From the NCBI GenBank assembly GCA_009746045.1, contig RPFO01001143.1, positions 1 to 64,000 of the forward strand: DNA of 64,000 nucleotides, read 5' to 3'. Numbering within the stretch: the stretch's first letter is position 1; every line of letters begins with the position of its first letter. The position numbers were made by a program, and so were the translations under genes. Positions 31,714 to 40,721 of the stretch are shown here, piece by piece. The notes below the pieces were generated by a model. The model was not told the DNA's origin, ran no database searches, and worked only from the letters and a program-made list of their open reading frames with translations. Source of the DNA: Mesostigma viride (Eukaryota; Streptophyta; Mesostigmatophyceae; Mesostigmatales; Mesostigmataceae).

Positions 31714-34045
31714 ACCTAGGATTGGATCCCACCACTCCCCGGGATGTGTCTGGCTAGTGGTGGAGTAGTTGAGTCAAAATGTTAAGTTTACATGGTACTC
31801 CCTGCTTAACCCCTAAATGGGCGGAAATGCTGCCGATAAATCGGCAGTAACTCACCTATTTTGTAAACCAGCCCCTGTACAACCTAGCAATATCCAATGG
31901 CTGTCCTTGGGGGGCAAGCATGTCCATGAGTTGCCCTAAGCCATGATATATCACAACCTCACATATATTCATCGTAGGCCATGTATAACTGCCGTCAAAG
32001 TCAGGGGGGTCAAGACGAGCGTTTTCATTTTTGGTAGAATGCGCATTTTGAATTATGTTGTAAGAGCTAGGCACCTACCACTTCAGGGATGATAAACAAT
32101 TAGTTGCTGAACAGTTTGAGCCATTGGGGTCATCATTTGGGTGGGTATACCAGCAGTTACACCCAGTACAGCCCATAGAGGTACCGTTGGTAAAAAGCAA
32201 CCAAGGGGGTAGGAGTGGGCATACTACCTACTAATACCTACTAATATGGCCCCCAACCATGCCAAACAATACATTTCCCTTCCACAATGATGGGGAAACA
32301 TAACTGCATCATCACACTGCCCTTACATGGCACCTATGTGCAGGTGCCACCTTGTCCATGCACGTAGGTAACGTGGTACGGATACCCTACGCAAGGCATG
32401 CATTCTAGGAGGCAGCCACCAACAAACTAGTGATTTTAAGCCTATTTCAGCCTGCCCTAGCAAGGATAAACTAGGCCTAAGCTGCTATAGCTTTCCAGGT
32501 GATGGCCAGCACACCTGGTGGCACATGCTGACAATGGGAAGCTTCTACTCACCGGTTACATGCTTGATGATGCCACAGAGACCAGCCAACTGCCTCACAC
32601 TCATGCAATATGTGTGTGGGAAATGTATAACAAACATATATGGAGGTATTCAAACCCATACAGCCTCTAAAACTTATCACCATCACCCTGTGGCAGGTCA
32701 ACTGACTGAGGGAAGCATCTAAGAAGGGTGTTTTAGAAAGGGGCCAGGCCAGGGTCAAGAAAGAGGATGAATAATGCAAAAAGAATGTGCTACACAAGCT
32801 AGAACGTATATATAAACGTCAAACATCGATAGGAAAACGATGCTTAAGCTTTACCAGGCATGGATGGCGTTACCTTGGCCCAGGCGGTGGCCGCAAAATG
32901 GCGCATTTCGGCACACCAAAGTTGTGCAGCATGGTCGCTGGATTCGGCGATTTCTGGCCACCCTTGCACGTTTACGACTAATATGTATCATAAAAAGTAC
33001 AAAGAAACCGATATATCCTTTAAAATACGCCGGAAAGGTATTGCTGTCAACGTTTCTATCGTCCGGCCTGATCGCAGTTTTTTCCAGCAAGAACGCTGCC
33101 GACACCTATCAAATGGCATTCCCGCGAACCAAAAATTGGCCTGTATGATCTTTAGGACGTATAAAATCAATATCCTAAGTTTGGCCAGAAAATTCGAACG
33201 CAAACGTAAATGCCATGCGTGGGCGCAAGCCGCCATGGCCAGGTCGTCGTTTTCCGGAATGCACGTTGTACGTGAAAAAGTACCCTGACCCCTTGTACTT
33301 TGACGGTCTGGAACACCTGTTAAACTTGGTCAAAATATAGCAAACCCTAGTATCATGTTCTGGAGAAACTTATAAACTTTCATTCTTCTCAGCTAAACGT
33401 TTCCTAATTCCCAATAGTATTCTCGCAAACTGGTCCCCCGAGTAGGTGCCGACAAATCGGCTGTAAGTCACTTTTTGGCGGAAAATCGGCAGCAAGACCA
33501 TTTAGGGGTTAAGTTAACTCCAGATCCAAGGCCAAAACTGGCCACCTAAACCACTTGCACTTGCATAGAAACAATAGCTGATCTCAGATTATGCTGTAAC
33601 TCTGCAGTGGTGATGAATAATAGTTTTTCTGACCTTGTACAAAGTTCTACGCCATTTGGAGCCCTACTAGTTGCAGTGACAAATGCTAGCAAAATTTTGA
33701 AATCAATATTTAACCCAAATAACGTCAGAATGCCACCAAAACTTATTGCCATTAAGCCAGCACCTGAAGCAAGGTCTCAACAAGCCATGAGCAAGAATTC
33801 AGATCATGCAGAGCCCAAAATGGTGACATTTGCCAGCAATTGTCACCATTTTTTGCTTTTTTTCTCACAATTTCAACAACATTAACCACCAAAACATTCT
33901 CCAATTAAGCTGGGGCATAAATAAGTAAGTAAGTACTTGCGTGTCATGCGCAAAGGCATGCCACGGAGTACTATGCTAATCTCATTAGAAAAATAATTAC
34001 ACAAAAGTTTAAACAAATATCGTCTGCATGCATCATCCCCCAACG
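31294..34045 (+). repeat. Segmental duplication, copy A (with inserted element)
   Basis: Removing the insertion at 31,810-33,508 (with one TTAA) leaves about 1.05 kb nearly identical to 34,051-35,098. It holds the end of the transposase-like gene, about 600 bp of noncoding sequence and the inverted (AAGT)n/GTTTAAAC module. Confidence 0.9.
31810..33508. mobile_element. TTAA-flanked, piggyBac-type non-autonomous element
   Basis: The ends are CCCCTAAATGG and its complement CCATTTAGGGG, directly flanked by TTAA on both sides (31,806-31,809 and 33,509-33,512). The duplicated locus at 34,565 carries a single uninterrupted CTTAAGTTAAC, which gives the empty site. Subterminal motifs containing GCCGAT and AAATCGGC occur near both ends. 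TTAA target use and CCC-starting ends are typical of the piggyBac superfamily. No transposase frame is seen in the 1,699 bp. Confidence 0.9.
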
Positions 34046-34050
34046 GATCA

Positions 34051-35098
34051 CATCGAACGAATGAAGGCGGTGAAGGGCCTGCAGCCGCACGTCATCGACC
34101 AGTCGAGGATGCGCAGCGCCCGGCCTTAAATCTCCGGCTTCAAGCCCTTCCTCGACAAGTACTTCAAGGACCTGCCGCCCCATTTCACGCAGAACTACGT
34201 CTTTGAGTTCTAATAGATGGAAAGGCGCGAATGCAGCATTTGGTGACAACCCCTGACAGTGAGGCGGAGGAGTATGAGCTGTGTTCTAATCCGGAGGCAA
34301 CCGTGAAAGCGGCCTGCAGCCTGGGAGCTCTTTGGGGAGGACCCGGGCCTGCCACCTGGGTTTGACCCGCGAGATGTATCCGGCTGCCCAGGACACCCGC
34401 ACAACACCTTGAAATTTATGGCCTTTTTTAAACATAAATTATGGCCCATGGCAAGTTTATTGTCAGATTGACCTAGGATTGGATCCCACCACTCCCCGGG
34501 ATGTGTCTGGCTAGTGGTGGAGTAGTTGAGTCAAAATGTTAAGTTTACATGGTACTCCCTTCTTAAGTTAACTCCAGATCCAAGGCCAAAACTGGCCACC
34601 TAAACCACTTGCACTTGCATAGAAACAATAGCTGATCTCAGATTATGCTGTAACTCTGCAGTGGTGATGAATAATAGTTTTTCTGACCTTGTACAAAGTT
34701 CTACGCCATTTGGAGCCCTACTAGTTGCAGTGACAAATGCTAGCAAAATTTTGAAATCAATATTTAACCCAAATAACGTCAGAATGCCACCAAAACTTAT
34801 TGCCATTAAGCCAGCACCTGAAGCAAGGTCTCAACAAGCCATGAGCAAGAATTCAGATCATGCAGAGCCCAAAATGGTGACATTTGCCAGCAATTGTCAC
34901 CATTTTTTGCTTTTTTTCTCACAATTTCAACAACATTAACCACCAAAACATTCTCCAATTAAGCTGGGGCATAAATAAGTAAGTAAGTACTTGCGTGTCA
35001 TGCGCAAAGGCATGCCACGGAGTACTATGCTAATCTCATTAGAAAAATAATTACACAAAAGTTTAAACAAATATCGTCTGCATGCATCATCCCCCAAC
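34051..35098 (+). repeat. Segmental duplication, copy B (no insertion)
   Basis: This is a near-identical tandem copy of 31,294-34,045 without the 1.7-kb element, starting CATCGAACGAATGAAGG and ending at the CCCCCAACCGTTAAG edge. Only scattered single-base differences from copy A are visible, so the duplication is recent and the TTAA insertion in A probably followed it. Confidence 0.92.
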
Positions 35099-35735
35099 CG
35101 TTAAGCACTAGATGGGGATGTAATCCTCATCAAGCTGGGGCATGTGCATCATTTAAATCTTTGCAGGCAACTCAAGAATGACTAGTACATACAGTGTGCA
35201 AAAACTTGGTGCATGTTTATGCCACACGGGTCCGCTGTGCTAGATTTTTAAAGGCCTACCTCCACGAGGATGCCAATGAAAGTGCTTAATTGGCTATGGG
35301 ATGGCACCACACCCCTCTATGTTAGGACACCCAAAATCTGGGAGCCTCTTGTAGGAAAGAAGTTTATGCGGCTGATAAAGGCGGTTGATGGGACCGTACG
35401 TGGCTCGTCCACGGGCTTGGCGCCTGAGCCTAGAGCGCCTTCTCGATCCTTGACTGTCACGGCTGGCACGGTGTATGTACAGCACTTGACTTGGACCCCG
35501 GCCTCCTTGTTTGTGGGCGTCTGGGAGGCCGAGCTGGTGTTTGTGTTCGTGCATCATTGCAGATGACTGTGATTGCTTTGGCCCGCGTGAATGGATTGCC
35601 TGGTTCCATAGTGCTCATCGTGCATGCCAGGTACCCTGTGAGCAAGCTTATTTTCCGTGAGCCGGGCGAGGTGGTTCAGTTCATGGGCATGGACACAGTC
35701 TGTCATGGATCACGATGAGCACGGCAAGTGGGCGA
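35099..35735. other. Module flank and short open frames, no gene recognised
   Basis: The first ~35 bp continue the inverted match to the DYIPI-coding end. Two open frames (35,270-35,566 and 35,491-35,718, plus) overlap in different frames with no recognisable domain. They could be one decayed coding region. Confidence 0.4.
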
Positions 35736-35913
35736 TAGTTAGGTTAAATAGTGCCGGAACCTTTTGCCCACTGAGGCAAATCGGTCCGTCACACTATTTT
35801 GCCCGGAATAACCACTTCCGAGCACCCAAGTTAATTCGGCCTCCGGGCAAAATAGTGTGACGGACCGATTTGCCTCAGTGGGCAAAAGGTTCCGGCACTA
35901 TTTAACCTAACTA
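35736..35913. mobile_element. Fold-back element, ~70-bp inverted arms
   Basis: The sequence starts TAGTTAGGTTAAATAGTGCC and ends with the complementary GGCACTATTTAACCTAACTA. The arms are almost perfectly complementary for about 70 bp, around a ~35-bp centre. RNA from either strand would form a long hairpin. The element ends 26 bp before a tRNA-type B box. Confidence 0.88.
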
Positions 35914-35966
35914 AAACCTGTGCACCTTGGAGGTCAGGGGTTCGAATCCTCACTGAGGCAGCTCAG
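35914..35966 (+). other. tRNA-like 3' half with B box
   Basis: A possible variable arm (ACCTTGGAGGT) precedes GGTTCGAATCC (35,939-35,949), which matches the pol III B-box/T-loop consensus. CACTGAGGCA at the end is complementary to TGCCTCAGTG in the element's right arm. No convincing complete cloverleaf can be drawn, so this is a tRNA relic or a tRNA-derived SINE end rather than a gene. Confidence 0.4.
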
Positions 35967-36312
35967 TTGCTTCAGCCCAATTAGGGCAGCTATGACTGCA
36001 GGACTTGCTTGGTTAAGGAGGTGATGAGCAGCAGTGGGCCGCTTCTTGCGTCTGAGTGTGGGACATTGCGTGGCAAGCTCAATTGGCTGCATGGCCTGCA
36101 CCACTAGCCCTGATTTGGCTGTCCTTAGCCGACTGCCTGACAATGCATGTACTGTGCCTTAGTGACCACGTGCGGTGATTGTGCAGTACCTCCTGGCCTC
36201 ACCTGGGTTGATGTTACAAGGTGTAGACGTACTGGGATAAGCCCGTGGAGCTTGTGTCAATTATTGCGACAGTTCCCTAGATGCCCGCGTGCTCACCAAG
36301 ATGCGTGGTAGG

Positions 36313-36530
36313 AGTTAGTTAGGTTAATATTGTGCGGAAACCTTTTTGCCACTTGGCTTCTAAGGTTCCGCACAATATTACCAGCGATAACCACTCGCTG
36401 GTACACTCAAGTTCATGCCGGCATGAACTAATTGAGTGTACCAGCGAGTGGTTATCGCTGGTAATATTGTGCGGAACCTTAGAAGCCAAGTGGCAAAAAG
36501 GTTTCCGAACAATATTAACTAACCTAACTA
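36313..36530. mobile_element. Fold-back element, ~95-bp inverted arms
   Basis: AGTTAGTTAGGTTAATATTG at the start pairs with the end AATATTAACTAACCTAACTA. The inner arms around GGTTATCGCTGG are perfectly complementary, with a short centre GTTCATGCCGGCATGAAC that is itself a palindrome. It resembles the element at 35.7 kb in its terminal TAGTTAGGTTAA and in the GGCAAAA(A)GGTT segment, but most of the arm sequence differs, so it is a related family or a diverged copy. Confidence 0.88.
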
Positions 36531-36582
36531 TAAGACCTTGACCCTTGCGGGGCGCAGGTTCGAATCCACTCGAAAGCGGATT
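36531..36582 (+). other. tRNA-like 3' half with B box
   Basis: CCCTTGCGGGG can form a class II variable arm and is followed by GGTTCGAATCC (36,557-36,567). The spacing from the end of the fold-back element (27 bp) is almost the same as at 35.9 kb. An A-box-like TGGCAAAAAGGTT lies in the element's right arm, 5' of it. Confidence 0.4.
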
Positions 36583-37283
36583 ATTTGGGGAATAATTCGT
36601 TCTGATTTGGCACCCGGTCTATTTGTTTTGTTGTTATTGCATATGCAGGCGCACCGACATCAGCCGGTGCCCTGTTGTCTGGCGGATGGCGCTGATCATC
36701 ATCGTCGCCCCAAAGATATAGATTCTTTTTTCTTTTCTTTTTTTTTTTTTTTCTCCATTCGGCCGCGGTTTGAACCATTGTTGAGTTTGAGGTTGCTGAA
36801 GAGCATGTTTGTAAAATTCAAGATAGGAATGATAACGAGCGACGTAACTAGTATAATGCTTGAGACCACTGAAGGTTGTTGGGAATGAATTGCTTCCTCA
36901 TTAGCCGATAACTTTCCCCTTTAATTATCAACGTTCCTCTCACTGGCCGCGCCGCCGGCGCCAGTGACCGTTGGGTGCAGACCGTTGGCCCGAGGCCGCA
37001 CGATGACAGGTAGCAGTCTAGTCACAGCATCGTGTGATCACAGCTAGATCAATCTACTCTGCAGTACGTTCCCTATCTAGGATACTCTAGTACCGTCCAA
37101 TGGCAGGACGCTGCGTATACTGGGTACTGACATCTGTCACGTACCCCAGTACCCAACGTACCTATCTAGTAGGGAAATGTATGTGTCTCGACTAGCAGTC
37201 CTATCTGCATAGCCCACGTACGTGGTATTTATATTCACATACCAACGTAGGTTTACAAGGCTTATTCATACGTTGTATTCGAA
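36583..37283. other. No gene recognised
   Basis: A T-rich tract (TTCTTTTCTTTTTTTT type) lies at 36,724-36,755. Short open frames only. Confidence 0.4.
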
Positions 37284-37738
37284 ATGCCTTACTTAGTGTG
37301 CAGCAAAGCATGGAGACTAACTGTAGGTGCGCTGCTGTCACTACCAATGATTTGCAACGCTGACCATGCAACCCACGATGTCTTCCATCTTTGCATGGTA
37401 TTCCCGTTTGCACCGCCGCGTGTATGTGGGATCCGACACCGCGCTGAGGCGCGCGCATACTGTGAGGCTGCGAGCGAGCTGTCCTGCTTCCAAGCGCTGA
37501 TTTAATTGCTGGATTCTCGCGGTGGGCGGCACCACTCCGCATCTCCGTCGCGTGATACGCACCGGGACAGCCAAGCGGTTGTTGACTTCATCGAGAACCC
37601 TTATGCCCGCACACGGGACTTGGACTCGGCCTCAGGGTCAAGGAGTTCTCTGATTGTGTCAGTACCCAGCTTGTGCCGGGCGAAAGGAACTACTCCGATG
37701 CCCTTACTAAACTGTATAGCTCAGCTAACTAAGGCACA
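37284..37738 (+). pseudogene. Copia-type (Ty1) RNase H remnant
   Basis: Pieces in two or three frames follow the order of a Copia RNase H C-terminus: NADHATHDV near 37,360, then AYCEAASELSCFQAL near 37,455, then RDSQAVVDFIENPYARTR near 37,560 (the 'DNQSAI...NP' block), and finally VKEFSDCVSTQLV and ERNYSDALTKL near 37,690 (the 'N.ADALTK' end). Frame changes and stops show that it is inactive. No LTR was identified. Confidence 0.65.
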
Positions 37739-37745
37739 GTACCCG

Positions 37746-38025
37746 CTTCTCGGCCCGTTGCTAGCCAGGGTAGAAGTCCGCAGGTGGAGGTTATTGGTCC
37801 TGAGGATAGCCGCTACACTACCGCCTCGTCTGCCATTACAGTAGAGGACAGCTCGGATGAGGATTACATCCCCATCTAGTGCTTAACGGTTGGGGGATGA
37901 TGCAGACGATATTTGTTTAAACTTTTGCACATGTAATTATTTTTCTAATGAGATTAGCATAGATAGTACTCCGTGGCATGCCTTTGCGCATGACACGCAA
38001 GTACTTACTTACTTACTTACCCGCT
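37746..38025 (+). repeat. Copy of the DYIPI-end plus (ACTT)n module
   Basis: This is nearly identical to 28,995-29,275, starting CGGCCCGTTGCTAGCC and ending in repeated ACTT. Here the coding part is in one frame (GRSPQVEVIGPEDSRYTTAS to DEDYIPI, stop at 37,877-37,879), so it is the better-preserved copy. It begins directly after the Copia remnant. Confidence 0.85.
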
Positions 38026-38860
38026 TCTGCGACACACGATGAATAGGCTATCACTGGGTCAGTCTTCGCACTAGTTGATCGAGTACGTAGCGTTGAACCA
38101 TGAATGGCCCCGCGCCACGGTTTTTCAGCCTTGGTAGGTTTTCCCCGGGAGTGACTACCTATTGTATAATAATAATGTTCAGTGGGCATTACCCTCTGAG
38201 ACTATATGTCGGTGCATGTTGTAGTTGCTATTCATGATGGCATGGCCCGCGCGGCTGTTAATGACTGATAAGCGTACGCTGGCCATCTTTGCCACATGAA
38301 AAAGAAAAAGTGCTGGAGTTGTAAAGCATTATGTATACTAATGATGCTGGGCAGGGCTCGAAAAAATACTGTCGGAACGACACATTGAAATAAACGTATG
38401 CATTCTTCTGCCCCGGTTTTCTGTTATTATGCAATATATCAGTTTGCCGCACGTGATGTTGATTACCTGGATGCGAACCATGAATCCGGCGCGACTCATG
38501 TCGCTGGCCAAAATGGTTGCCACAATGGTTGCAGTCTTGCAAGCCACAGGTTGTTTAGATATAACCATGGCAGACTTAAGTTTAGCGTCTGGTGTCTAGA
38601 AGGTTTCATGTGCACAACGCATACACTGCATTGCCATACTTGTAACGACATTGCAGGATAAGGTTTCTAGGCATCTCGATCTAGAAGGTTGGCGCTGTAA
38701 ATGTATAAACTAAAGCAATAAACAGCGGCCAAGGAGCCGCAGCCATTGCAATGCAACCAAACCATGCATTCCAAAGTCATTCTCAACTGAGCCAGAATTA
38801 GGGCCAGCACCCGAAGCAGCGGCAGGCAGCAGGGCCTAAGTTGGCAATGCGGGCACCGAG
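38026..38860. other. No gene recognised
   Basis: Only short open frames on both strands, none with recognisable motifs. Confidence 0.4.
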
Positions 38861-38865
38861 CACTG

Positions 38866-39191
38866 CCTTTTGCTCACTCCTTTCCAACCGGGCTGCCTCA
38901 GCCGCCTGAAGCCTCCCGATCAGGCCTTCTACATTAACTCCCAGACTGCGGGCATGCAAAATGTGGCTCCAGCTTGTTGCATGGGGATGTGGCCGAGATG
39001 GCCGACAGCACGATCCTTGCTAAAGGTGCCCTGCTTGCCGAACTTGTAAGTAATCGCACAGCTTGCACGCCCACCTCTGGCCGACTACCATGTCCGGCTT
39101 CCCCACGAACGGTCTTTTCCACCTCGTCAATCAGGTGGAGGTATTGATACTCGATCCTCTCCCCTTCTGACGACTGGAACTCTATAGGCAT
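38866..39191 (-). CDS. Hypothetical small protein or degraded gene
   Basis: On the minus strand an ATG at 39,191 opens MPIEFQSS, then GERIEYQYLHLIDEVEKTVR. In a second frame downstream are TYKFGKQGTFSKDRAV and, after a TGCCCGCAG acceptor-like site at about 38,947, LGVNVEGLIGRLQAAEAARL. EYQYLHLI and KFGxQ..F recall the start of the thymidylate synthase domain, but the conserved Arg/Gly loop between them is absent. I do not assign it. It may be a small intron-containing gene or a relic. Confidence 0.3.
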
Positions 39192-39924
39192 GGTCGCCTC
39201 TTATAATTAGGATTGCCTGGCGCACAATGCATATGAACCGTCGCACCATGCACCCTCTATTGGCTTTAATTGCGTCGTCACTCTTCTGCGTCTTCTGGAA
39301 TTAGTGCACCCGTCCCTAAACCTTATGATTCTTCCATGCTGTCCTTTTACAGCTTTTCTCCAGCGCAATAACAAATCCTGTCAAAAAATGTAAAAAGGCA
39401 CACCGTCACGCGTGTACTAGCAAGCAGCTATATGCACTCGCTGCAATTTCAGCAATTTCAGCACCACCGACAGGTCTGGGCCTCTCCCAGCCCACCGCGT
39501 GACACGTCCGTGACCTCCAAAAATCGGCTAAGTCCAAATTGAAAAACAGTGAAAATCGTACGTACGGCGTACGCGGTCCAAAGTGCCAGTACCGTGGAAT
39601 ACGGCGTATTTTCTTACCCGAGGTGCCATACAAACCAACACGGCAGAGCTGACCGTGTTGCACAACGGTCTGAAAGTGCCAAAAAACAGCCTTATAACTC
39701 CTGTACGATGCAAATATCGTCGAAGCATGCTAGATCTTGGTAGGTAGCATGTTCAGGACACCAGTAGAAGGACTGCAACTTTCCGGACTTACCGGACCTC
39801 AGCTGACCTATTTTTGGCATGTCTATTTTTAGCAGTTTTCCAGATTTTAATATAAACAAATACATTCTAATATGCAAATAAAGAGTTCTTGACCTGGCTG
39901 TTTGCAAGTAAGTTGATACTCATG
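39192..39924. other. No gene recognised
   Basis: Short overlapping open frames on both strands; no recognisable domains. Confidence 0.4.
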
Positions 39925-40480
39925 ACTAATGACTGTGCACAAGATCTGATGGTCATCCAACCGCATTTGGTAACAAAATGCCACCAAATGCTAGCAAAAA
40001 TGTGCGTTTTTTGTATTTTCCATCACATTTCATTGCAGTTTCCATACAAGCTGTGCTCGGTTGAGGCTGGAAACTTGTAGGCATCTTAAACATCATTATT
40101 CTAGATATCCCACAAAAATTCAGGTCCATCGTAGGGTATTTGATGTCAGTTTGCTCACAAATGTTACCAAAAATGCACGTTTTCGTATTTTTCATCACAT
40201 TCCATGGCAGTTTCCATACAAGATGTGCTCAGTCCAGGCTGGAAACTTGCATGCATCTTTGCCATCATTATTTTAGACATTCCACAAAGATTCAGAACCA
40301 TCAGAGGGTACTTGATGTCAGTTTGCTCACAAATGTTACCAAAAATGCACGTTTTTCGTATTTTTCATCACATTTCATTGCAGTTTCCGTACAAGATGTG
40401 CTCTGTTGAGGCTGGAAACTTGCATGCATCTTAGCCATCATGATTTTAGACATTCCACAAAAATTCAGGCCCATCATGTT
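39925..40480 (+). repeat. ~172-bp tandem repeat, about three copies
   Basis: Recurring blocks (GCATCTTA/TGCCATCAT, ACATTCCACAAA, GTCAGTTTGCTCACAAATG, TTTTCATCACATT, TTTCCATACAAGATGTGCTC) repeat with a period of about 172 bp; GCATCTT occurs at about 40,080, 40,253 and 40,425. The first copy is the most diverged. The unit length is in the nucleosome/centromere-satellite range, but three copies are too few to call it that. Confidence 0.88.
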
Positions 40481-40721
40481 CTATTTGGTAGAGTTATCAA
40501 TGCCATACCTGCCAGTTTCCATTACAAATTCTTTCCCATGGATGCGAAACTGCCAGTGTGGAATATCAAGGAGACAATCTGGTCAACTCAAATAAGATGA
40601 CTCACTAAAACATGGAAACCATTCACGAGTGATATAAGACAACCTCCAGGAGACATACATAAAAGTTCATTGATATAGACACAGCTGACAATATGCACAT
40701 GTGGCCATGTGGATTAATTAA

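Noticed and set aside
33607-34939. Duplicated 92-codon ORF (plus) and 68-codon ORF (minus) in both segmental copies
   Set aside because: Their conservation is explained by the recent duplication; neither has a recognisable feature.
35914-35966. Functional tRNA gene
   Set aside because: B box and a possible variable arm are present, but no 5' half gives acceptor, D and anticodon stems together.
38934-39191. Thymidylate synthase domain start (EYQYLHLI... KFGKQGTF)
   Set aside because: The diagnostic Arg/Gly-rich loop is absent, the spacing is too long and no downstream catalytic region exists; kept only as a hypothetical.
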